Positions 35,671 through 46,437 of a DNA stretch of 64,000 bases are shown here, one piece after another; the first letter of the stretch is position 1; every line of letters begins with the position of its first letter. The notes beneath the pieces are model-generated. The model saw only the letters and a list, made by a program, of their open reading frames with translations. It had not been told where the DNA came from and ran no database searches. The DNA is from Sphagnum magellanicum (lineage: Eukaryota > Streptophyta > Sphagnopsida > Sphagnales > Sphagnaceae): contig CM038925.1 of assembly GCA_021904315.1 (NCBI GenBank), forward strand, positions 13,022,501 through 13,086,500, given 5' to 3'. A program made the position numbers and the translations under genes.

Positions 35671-38600
35671 ATTAAACTTATTTATTACAGTAAATTATAA
35701 TAGTGAATTATGTTAACTAGTAATGAAACATGATGTTTACATAGTGATATTACAATGAAATAATTTTTACCAAAATAAAATCAATAAAATGTAATGAACT
35801 TGTTTCATTTTTAAAATTTCATAGTGATTTAGGTTAGTGAATTACACCTCATTTTTTATAGTAACACATTAAAATTTTTTTTATCAATTATGTTTTTAAA
35901 AAAATAACAATATTTGACATTTTATTTTCCTAAAAAAACGTGTTTAATCAAATAATTAAAAAAAAAATCATTGGATTGAAAATGTAACATATGGCACATT
36001 GCACAACCATAAAATTAACACATAGTAAATAGGATGCGCAATCATAAATGATGTCCAATGATTAATTAAAAAAAAAATTGTTTCATCCTTATGTGATTTT
36101 CAAAAATGTTGAGGTAGAGTGTACATGACAAGGTGATGAAATCATGTTTTAGTGTCGATGACTATTTGTGGTGACAACTATATTTAGGATTAGGGTCAAT
36201 ATAGTTTGTGACCAAAATATGTGACAAATGCGATTAGGGTTGATAGAGTCGAATGGTGCATTCTACATGTGGTCATAAAAGATTTAAGATTTGCACAACA
36301 ACATTTTTGGAACAATTTTTGTGGATTTGTTCCCAGCTGAATAATACCCCCTTCATAATTACTGGTCACCATTTTTTGTTTTCAATATGAATTTTCAGCC
36401 TACCATGTTCCTCCTCTTACATTGTACAAGAAAGATTTCTTTTGAATTTGTGTATCTATAAAGCCTTATAGTAACACAATGTTGTAACCGAGCGATGATT
36501 TACAATTTTTGCATATTGAAGGTGAGGATAATCACATTGAATCAATGGGTTCATTGTCTAGTGACGGATAGAAATTTGAGTATCAACCTTATGTGTTCCC
36601 CCCACCCAGCAGCCCTTTGAATCTAAGAGTAAGTAACATGGTGCATTTAAATCCAACATCACACTACACCCACCTACAAGGATGAAGGTGGTTGTAAACA
36701 AACTAATGACTTTTAGTTTGATGCTTTTACATAGTCAGGTGCTAGTAAGATGCGAGTAAATTTCCTTACCTTAAAGGAATTGTAGTCCAAGAGTGCATTT
36801 TTGGTTTGTTGGCAAGTTTATACACAATTTTTTTCTTTTGAATTTTGTGGCATTAAATATGGGGTCTAAATAAATTTAGTTGTCAAAGATTAATCTTTTG
36901 CCCCTCCATGCCTTTAGTTCGAATGGTTGCCTATATTGGAATAAGTTTAAATGAGGTGAAAGCTTATTCTCACATGTTTACAAACTTAGTTTGAATGAAG
37001 ATTGATACCTAAGGCTTTTTTATTAGCAATTTCCCTTTTGAGTGCTAGCCACCTCATGCTTGAAGTTACATAATTGCTGCTAGAAATGCATTATAATTTG
37101 ATATGCAAATTCAACATAATGGTTTGTTGAAATTTTGGTAAAATAATGTATATAGAGTACTTACACTGTCCATTGTTGGGAGATGCGATAACTAAGATTG
37201 GGTGGAAGGTGGTCATGGTTATCCATTGACACCTAATTCATTTAATTAACATGGATATCCATTGAAAAGCCTAAGCTAGGATGTTTAGGTTTCGTTAGTT
37301 CGTTTGCCATGGCCATCTATTTTAGTCAATTTTTACCATAAGGTGCTTCTTTAATTGGGACATGCATATACATGACAATCATAGATCATTTTCCTTTTAG
37401 AGGTTTCGGAGTTTTGAAACTAAAAAACCCAAGCTAAGATGCTTAAGATCCCAAACTATGTGCTAAACCATGCATTTATTTGCTCCCCTATGCTTTTGTT
37501 GCAAATGAGTTTGCTTTGATGGGTCTATGCAATTAATATGAACCTTTTAGAGTTTAGTAGACTTTCTTAGCTTCCAAATTTGAACATCTTTAACTCCAAC
37601 CAACTCATAGAGTCCCATTTTCCCCTTCAAATGTTAGGCAACATTATTTTAATGAATCTATGACAGTTTTAATTTCCATTGACTCTATCAAGAATCAAGT
37701 AAAAGATATGAATCAAGTAACAAGTGTTGTATTTCAACATTCACGAATGAATTTTCAATTGTCATACAATGCAACTATTTTTGTATTTGTGATTTTGGAT
37801 TTCAAGTGTGTCAAAATCTATTATTATTGCCATAACTTCTTTTTAAACATGACCAAGACTTTTATTCCATTGGGGAAATTTGAATAGAAAAGACCAATGT
37901 TTGGGTGTACCATATTGGGTGTTTGGGTGTCTAGTGTGCCATGGGTGTTTAAATGTATTTATCTAATGAGAAGGGGGGGGGGGGGGGGGGGGGGGAGCAC
38001 ACTAGGGTGGAACAAAAACGGCACATTGTGACAATCCATTTTTAGTCCATCATGAAATTAAATACACTAGGAAAGTATGAAAAAAATAGCCAAAAATAAG
38101 ATACTTTGAATCAAATGGGCCATGCAACAAGGTGCTATAAGATTTTTTTTCCATAAGGATTAAAAAATTTTAAACATATTTTATGATACTCTTATATTTG
38201 AAATATGAGCATCTAAATCATTATTTTCAACAAATGAAGGACTTTCTTCAAAATTTTCATATTTGATATACATCTCAAAATTTAGTCATCAAATCTTTTC
38301 GAATTGTCTTATTTAATATCAATTTGCCACAATACTATATTACCATTGAATCGTTTATTCATAAAGGACATTATATCAAGGTGTATTGAGTCCATTTAAT
38401 TTATCCTTGACTAGACAAGTGTTTTTGTACAATTTCAAAAGTCCATATCAAATTGAATACCAAAGATTTGACCATGAAAATTTAACATAATGTTTTGATG
38501 TATGAATTCATTCTTGACATGAGTCTCAAATTCATCATTTTCACATATCAATTGGAATAAAGTATTATTGAAAATTTTAAAACTATGAAAAATGGATTCC

Positions 38601-41600
38601 CAAACATCCAATGTGTAACACCTTAGTGTGTTTTCACTTAGGGGGTGATCATAATTCTATAAACACAATGCACCCGATATTGAAATCAATGTGTGTGGTT
38701 GTTCATATTTAGATGTGGAATAATTAAACAATTTATAAGACAAGCTTGTAAAGGTGGATCAATGTTTCTTTAGTTCTATCATTTATAACTAATTATTTTA
38801 GTATTTTTTTTTCAATTTGATGATGTGAATGATCATTGATGTTAATTTCCTGAGATTATCAAAAATCATGCATGGTATGCAAACCTACATTTATTTCATG
38901 TTAGATTTTGAGATATCAATATCAATAATGTTAATTCATGTTATACTACTAAAACGACTAATTATCAACCCTAGCAATTGGGATACAATCTATGTTTTGA
39001 ATACATATTTTTGCAGGAGTAGAATGGACTTAATGTGCTTGAATATTGTTATATGATTGATTACACTTTAAGGGTGTTGTGTTTTCTGGAATCCCAATTA
39101 TTTGCTCATTTTTTTCAATTTGTCTCCCCCCACTACTTAATTAAACACCAACCAAATAATTAAAACTTTAGGTTGAAACTTCATGATTATAAATTGTAAT
39201 CTCAATAAATGTCCAGTTGATGTCAAAGTGGGTTGCATCTAATTGTTGGGTGTCATGTAATTTTATGTCATGAAACATTTCCTGTTGATATTGTGCACAT
39301 GTAGCCTTCCTAACACTTACAAAATGTCAAACAACACAAACATAATGACATAAGTGTGATCGTAAAACACTTGCATGATGAAATGAAATTTTTTTCATTA
39401 ACTTTTTATTCATTGAAAAAGCCCCTCAACATTTTGTCTCTAAGTAAGATTAGTTGTAGCTATGGAAGATTTAACAAGGTTTGCCTCACAAATCCCTCAT
39501 GAAACCTCACCTCTAATATTTCCTTCTCAATTACAACTCGATGAAAATGAACAAGCTTCACAAAACTACACCTTATATACCCTAGGTCATGGAAACCCTA
39601 AACCATTTCTAATGTTCACCCTCATGCACACATGACATGAATGTGCACGTTAAGATGCCTATGTGCATCGACATGGCGTGCGATGACATGGGTTTTAAAG
39701 TGTTAATTTTAATAGGGTGTCCTAACCATGTGGGAATGGTACTTGAAATGCAAGGTGGTGTTGCACTTACATAGGGGCTTATGGGATGGATAGTTTTAGG
39801 CCCACATGCATTTGCATGTAGTGATATATTGATTGGTAGTAGTGACTTTAGGTGGGGAAAGGGGTGTTGTATTGTCACAATCCCATCCAAATGTAGGTGT
39901 GGGTTGGAACAAAATGACCACTAGGGCTTGTACAATCCAAAGGTGTTTCAAGTAGATCCAAATGTAATATCTTTCCCACCACCACCACCACCTACACATT
40001 TATTTGTGGGACAATTCCAAATTGAACCTTAGTAGTCCATTTGATATTTGGCCTTAAACCTTGTTAAAATTATGGGACCTTATAAGGATGGTTCACATAG
40101 TAGTAACTTAAAAAGTTAGAGCACCAATTTAGGGTTATCATAGTGTCAAGTCATCCATCATGATGTAGGGCATTAGTTTGGATGTAGACGCATCCCAACA
40201 TTGGGTCAATGCATGAATGGGTGGACCAATTCACCACGCAACCAAAATCTTTATTTACTCAAAATTTTGGTCAAAATTTGGAAAATAAAACTAGTTTATA
40301 TTAGTTTACATTGATTTCGTCCATATTTTTTCCATGTCATTAATGGCACATTTAGAGTTTCTATTTTTTAAACATCTAAACAAAAAAATTATGAAATATT
40401 TTCTCCTCCAATATGATATGGATTTAGTAAATTTTTTTCCTGATTAGCCCATATATATGTTTTAAAATTCAATTCATTATTTATTTTGTTCCTATGCTTC
40501 TTTGATATGATATCTTACTAATTCCAAGTCCCTAACACACATCCCATCAATTAATGGATTGTAACATAGTCCACATAAAATTGTAATCAAAGGTGTAGTC
40601 CATGTCTTTTGAGTTCAAAAGTCCATGGCTTTTACGATTTTAATAAATTTGTAAAATGATTTTGTGCATCATGTAGATATTCAAGTTAAGATCTTTAAAC
40701 CAAGTCCATTTTAATAAAATTTTAAGACCTATAAAACAACATGGGCATTGCGATGGTAACCACAAGGCATGATTGGTTAGCATGACATTCAAATTGGTCC
40801 ACTCATTCATGCATCCACCCCATCACATTAGTTTAGGGTCAACCTAGGTTAAACTGACATTGGGCAACTAAATGAAAAACAATTAGAGGTAATTCAGAAT
40901 CACATCATTCAGTCACCTTAAACTTTATGGCAATTGAATCAACTTTCGATCACCCACTACTATAGATATGTGTTTTTAAAATTAACTTTAGTCATATTAT
41001 TGGTCACATGAGATAATGGACAAAATTGGTTGTAGTGATAACAGACCAGCCATTTTTAACACAAATGTGATTAAAACTATGTGACTAACATGATTAAATA
41101 TGATTTTTTGAAATGATTAAAAACACTTATTTAATTAATTCCAAACTTTGAAATAGTTCAAAAATAGAAACAATCAATTTTGAGAATTAAAAGAAAAATA
41201 GAATAACATCTTCAACTTGGTGGGCACCAAATAAAGTGTTGAAATGACAAATTTTCATAAGAATAATTTTTCGCCATCATAACAATTAACATACATGACA
41301 ATAGATAAACCTGGTGGCACTAAAATTTAAAAATTTGAAAACCTTTAAAATGGGGGAATAACTAAAGCATCGCATAACATCACCAAGTTTCCTAGTGCCC
41401 ACCAAAATCAATAAAACACTTAGTAAGCAATTCAATGGCAAAATTAAAGGACACAATTTGAAATTTCTACTAAATGTTATGTCATTCAATTTCGTAAAAT
41501 ATCAACAAAAGAGTTTACGATAGTTAAAATTCATGTATTTCATAAATCATTGGTGGAACATTGAACAGAAAAGCTTCGGGAGACATTAAACAATTGAAAA

Positions 41601-42631
41601 GAGTTATGTATTATAAAATAACAATAGAAATATCATTTGGTGGTCACCAATGGGTATCATAGTGTTAACTTGAAACATATTGTGACATATACATTGAACA
41701 TTTAACCTTGAGTAGGAAGAAATAATGCAAGCAACAAAACTTTTAGTGTGAAAAGAAGTAAGAAAACAAGAAATTGATTTATTCAATTTGAGTGAGAACC
41801 TACATATAGAGCTTATGTTGTTAGGGGTAAGCTTTAATGGATCAACTAGTCCCCAGCATCGACCACGAACATCTTAAATTTTAATGTTGTTGTTTTTGCT
41901 CTAGATGCCAACTTGAAATTAAAGAAACACAATAGTAGGGCCAACATAGCAAGAGGCATGGAATAATTGTTCAAAGTAGGTCACCAACATTTAAATTTAC
42001 ATGAATTATTTTTTGAAAGGTGAGTATATTCACCCACATGCAAACAACAAGCTATTTGCAATCTACAAACAAATATGGTAATCAAAGGCAAGCTTGTTGT
42101 AACAAAATAGGTTTCTAGATTAGAGATGACAAACAATCAAGTGTCACAAGACTACATTTGCAAACATGAACAATCTTGATGTTGCGTGTAAATTCTTGGA
42201 AACTTAAAACATTGTACATAGAAACCACCAAGTGACCACGAAACCAAAGGGGGAATTGCCAAACATTCAAATCATGAAACTGTTTAATCAAAGTGTGCCA
42301 CATGGTAGTGATGTCACTTCCTTTGTTATGAACATTTTTGTAAAAAAATGTTTTCCCAAGAAATTTTTTTGCCTTTTATTCTTAGCATGTTTTACAACGT
42401 ATTTTATGAAGGAAGTTTCATCAATTTTAAGTTTTTCAGATATAAAAAATCTAAATACATTCGCACAATTATGAAGATCCAAAAAATACTTAAGTGCTTA
42501 CTCTAACATGCAATCACATCCCTAAGAATTTTAAATCTCATTTTAGCCATATAACCTAAGGTAGACTCTAATAAAACATTTGATTTAATATTCCACAAGT
42601 TATGAGTCCATAAGCAAATTTGCATGGACTA
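35671..42631. other. Long AT-rich intergenic tract
   Basis: Nearly 7 kb without a supportable gene. Short ORFs (37660, 38829, 39609-39999, 41286-41786, 42115-42482) have no recognisable motifs. The tract looks like old decayed transposon sequence with strong CpG depletion. The one sharp feature is the G-run at 37973-37995, listed separately. Confidence 0.5.
37973..37995 (+). repeat. Homopolymer run of 23 G
   Basis: Twenty-three consecutive G bases in an otherwise AT-rich tract. Capable of G-quadruplex formation in principle. The exact length may be uncertain because homopolymers are error-prone in sequencing. Confidence 0.9.
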
Positions 42632-43462
42632 TGATGTGTCTCAATCCCACTTTGGCCAAGTGTGGGGGTGAAGCCCAACACTTGGAAAAGTTGGAGGTTT
42701 GGAGCCCTCCGGGACTCCTGAATGTTTAGAGCTCGGCAGCAAGTCCCGAAACACCTTGCGTTGGGGTGTTTTTGGTGTCATTGAAAAGGTCTTGAAACCT
42801 AGATATCGAAAATGGCCTCACATTGGCCATTCGGACATTTGCAGCCCAAGTTATGGGCAAAAGAAGGGCAAGGAGTCAAACTTGCAATTTGACTCCCGAT
42901 CACTAAAAGTCAGGAATCAACCTCTTCCTGACGTCGCCTTGAAGAGTGCGACACGGCGTTGGAAAGCTCTCGACGAGAGCTACAACTTTGGTTTAGGACT
43001 TGTCTCGATCCGAGTTCGGGGCGAGGAGCTGTGGCCGTCCAAAGTCCCGGGACTCCAACCCAGGATAGTTTCAGGACTCCATTTCGGGAATCCCAACAAA
43101 ATGTGCCATTCGAATGTAGCCTCCGCGGTGAGATGCAAAGAATACTATAAAGGGGAAGGTGGTGGCTTCCCCCGAGTTCGGGCCGTGGTGAGTCAAGTAG
43201 TCCAAAGTGTTCGTGGCTTGTCCCAACAGCTAAGGGTGTTCCCGAATGTGAACTAACCCTCTTGTGGTTGGTTTTGGATGCAGATTCGTGCTTGATCTAC
43301 TAGTCCATCTTCCTAGTCTAATCCCTAGGCTCCCAACTCGACCCTCTACCCCTTTTTAGAGTTGGAAGCCGGGAGCGCGCCACTAAATCACAATTTTCGC
43401 AACTTGACTTTGGGAAACCCTCAAGTGGGTTTCACCCCATGACTTGGGAGCGCGTCATGATG
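42632..43462. mobile_element. Solo LTR with 5-bp target-site duplication
   Basis: An 821-bp segment (42637-43457) starts TGTCTCAATCCCAC and ends GGGAGCGCGTCA, so it has the TG...CA ends of an LTR. It is flanked on both sides by TGATG (42632-42636 and 43458-43462), a 5-bp duplication as made by LTR-element integrases. Composition is clearly more GC- and CpG-rich than the flanks. TATAAA at 43146-43151 could be the U3/R promoter. No internal region or second LTR is next to it, so this is a solo LTR left by recombination. The 185-codon frame at 42699-43256 lies inside it and is not a gene. Copia versus Gypsy cannot be decided from the LTR alone. Confidence 0.88.
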
Positions 43463-43854
43463 CAAGAAAAGACATAAGTTTAAAACTCCCCCAAAAATTC
43501 AAAAATGATTATTTGATTTAATTTTTTTGGGATTAGTTTCCTATAACAATATAGATTATAGATATGAATCCCATTTTACATATTTCCTTACTAATTGAAG
43601 TAGAATACATTGCAATAATTAGAAGTATTGGATTTTTGCCTTGTGACATTACAAAATGGACAATGTAGTTTGCTTTTACCCTAAGTGTGATGGGACTTTG
43701 CCAAGATTGCAAACATCTAGATGGATTTTGTTGGATTGAAAATACTTCTTAATGGACAAATTGACATCACAAAAAACTATTATAATTTTCTGCTTTGAAA
43801 GATGGAGGGGAAGTACATGTTGAAGAGTGTACAAAAAACTACAAAAGGCTAATG
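43463..43854. other. Intergenic, nothing recognised
   Basis: AT-rich, no ORF of note. Confidence 0.45.
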
Positions 43855-44643
43855 GCAAATTTATCCTTGGGTGGTACCACTAGGAATGTCACACCCCAAA
43901 TTTTTGTGACCCATCCAACTTTAAGACAACATAGGATTCACATAAAGAAAACTTTTCATTCCAAATTATTTATCAAAAGGTTACCCAAGTCATGTGGAAT
44001 TCAAAACTTTAACTAAATTTACAAAAAAACGTGTTTTGATGTGAAAAATGAATGCATAAGGAAATTGTTTTAAGAATGTCACATGAAGGATTTTTTTGAT
44101 TAGGAACACAAAAAGAACCTATTTTTTGAGAATTTTTCTTGGATGTTAATTTCAAATGCCAACTTATTTGATGCCTTTTATATATAATTGATTAAATCAA
44201 TTTTGATTTAGTTATGAATTTTTGAAATCAAGATCGTGAAGCCCCAAAGGGTCATTAATGTCAAGAACACAAATGATAACTATTTTCACCTTTTGCTGTT
44301 TTAATGATTAGTTTGGATCATTCCTTTGTGCATGTACCAAAAAAACAAGAAAAAATATGTAATGTGTAAGTGTAAGGACACTTAAAAACATAAATCGAGA
44401 ATTGGGTCAAGAATGGATTAAGAATGGTTCAAGAATCAAAATGTCAATGCATATTATACGTTTTAAGGAGTTCATTATTTTTCATGAGTGTGTGCATAAG
44501 TGGGAACCCCATAGCCCACCTAGTCCAATCAAATAAACCAATGTGTAAATAGATGAAATTTTATTTTTCAAATTAGATCCAACTTTCCTATGAGTTTGGT
44601 ATGTAAAGTGGTTCTTAGTGGTACCACCCAAGGAAAAATTTGT
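43855..44643. repeat. Inverted repeat pair about 790 bp apart (possible small transposon)
   Basis: ATCCTTGGGTGGTACCACTA near 43861 is matched in inverted form by TAGTGGTACCACCCAAGGAA near 44616. About 28 of 31 bases pair. The enclosed sequence has no transposase. This could be a nonautonomous element with subterminal or terminal inverted repeats, but target duplications were not found. Confidence 0.5.
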
Positions 44644-44953
44644 TGTTAGGAGAATATTGGGACTGGTAATGGAGTCTATGCACATATCTAGGATTAAGTT
44701 AGACAAACATACAATGGGAATTCTATAGATCTAGAAATCGTATAATTGCCCTATTGAAAGGTCTATACTTGAAGTTAATTCCCATTCATACATATTCGAT
44801 TTTGATTTGGAAATGAAATTCAAGATTGACAAAATGAACTACTAAAAACTTGATGTTGATTATGATGATTATGTTTGGATTGATGTACCACATTTGAAAA
44901 CAAATTGAAAGACATCAAAACCCAAAATTTTGTTCAAAGGATTCATGCTAGAA
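44644..44953. other. Intergenic, nothing recognised
   Basis: AT-rich, no ORF of note. Confidence 0.45.
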
Positions 44954-45230
44954 TCACGTACCTTCCAAAGTTGTATATAGATGTCCTAGGTTTGTTTCCT
45001 TTGCTTTCTCTTCTTTAGAACTAAGTTTCTTGATTCTAGACATTGTCCACCAATCTACATGCATCTCCTCCTCCCAATGCAAACACTTTGAAGAAGTTGA
45101 GATATGATTAAGTGCACACCAAGAGTGGTAAGCGTGGTTGCAAGAAGCAAGTTTGCAATCCCATGAAGGAGCAAAACCTTTAGGCAAAATGGACATGACA
45201 GTATTAATACAGATAAAGTCAAAATTGATA
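44954..45230 (-). pseudogene. Degraded zinc-binding (RING-like) fragment, possibly transposon-derived
   Basis: One minus-strand frame reads GFAPSWDCKLASCNHAYHSWCALNHI...SKCLHWEEEMHVDWW. A neighbouring frame just upstream supplies CPFCLK. Joined across a frameshift they give C-x2-C ... C-x-H-x3-H-x2-C ... C, resembling a RING or related zinc-binding module. Short cysteine/histidine fragments of this form occur in repeated, probably mobile gene families of seed-free plants; that link is from memory and not certain. The frameshift and lack of flanking exons suggest a relic. Confidence 0.35.
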
Positions 45231-46437
45231 AAACATCACTTTCCATAAAAAAATTAGCAAAGGTGATGGATTAAGTGATGGATGTTGCATGCCGCCCTTC
45301 CTGCACTGAACTTGGGTGCAAAGTGTAGCCTTTTGTTTCTTCCAAACATCCAAACCTTAATTTAATCTCTCCTTTCAAATGATTTTTTATTTATTTTTGA
45401 TCATTGTTACTTGATTGTTGTTGAAACACATTTCATCCTTGTAGTTATACCTTTTTTATTTCAAAATACATTTAAAGCCCAATGGTTGACTATTTTTCTA
45501 AACTTATGTGGTCCTTATTAGCAAAATAATTACTTCATGTTTTAGAATATGTTTTGCTAGCTCTTCCATGGGTAGCAATTCTTTCATTTGAAATCACTTT
45601 ATTAACTATCACAATTGGTAAGTAAAACATCTAAAGAATTGTTCAACAAGGATGTCATGTGTTGGAAAATCTCCACAATGTGTTAATTAAGTAAAATAAG
45701 TCTTGCAACATTTTTCATGAAACTAAAGATATCACATTTCCTTCTTGCATTTTGAAGTTGGAGAACCTATTATGACATGTGAGTTGGTTTCTTTGCATTG
45801 TTGGTAACTTCAAACATTTTTTTCAATATTTCTTAACCCACTCTAGTGCCCTCGAGCATTTATGAAATACGGGATGGTTTGATCTTTTATTGATAGCTTG
45901 ATCATTGAAAACCACAAATTCTTCCATTTTTCAAAGAATTGGCATTTCAAGGATTAGATAAGGCCACATTGTCAATGTTTGAAAAGTGTGCAATAGTCTT
46001 CATTCAAGGCACTTGGCACCACTTCATTGAAGCATTTTGTTGTGTATTCCTCCAATAGATAACAATCACCAGGTGTCCTCTTATTGATGTATATGTAGAT
46101 GCAACACAATGATCAATCAGTGTGACCACCACTTAGCAAGATTGGTAGTGATTGATGATTCACTGATGATTTACCTTACATGCTGGCTACAAGTGAGTCT
46201 CCAAATATGTACACAAAAAAAGTTGAGCAATCTTGGAAACAAACAAACTGCAACCAAGGTGAGTTGTAAGATAATTTCCATGCCTTAACCAAACATTTGT
46301 CAAGGGAGTTGTTCTGCAATATTACACCTGACAAGTCAAACTAAGAAATGTAACATGGACACTTAGTGCCCCTTCCAAAATTTTGTGAAACGGTCACATG
46401 AGTAATAATGTATTAATTAGAGAAGATGGTCTCTTTT
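45231..46437. other. Intergenic / 3' flank of the protease-like gene
   Basis: AT-rich without ORFs. The part nearest 46437 is probably the 3' UTR of the minus-strand gene that follows. Confidence 0.4.

Noticed and set aside
42699..43256. 185-codon open frame
   Set aside because: It lies wholly inside the solo LTR and has no recognisable domain.
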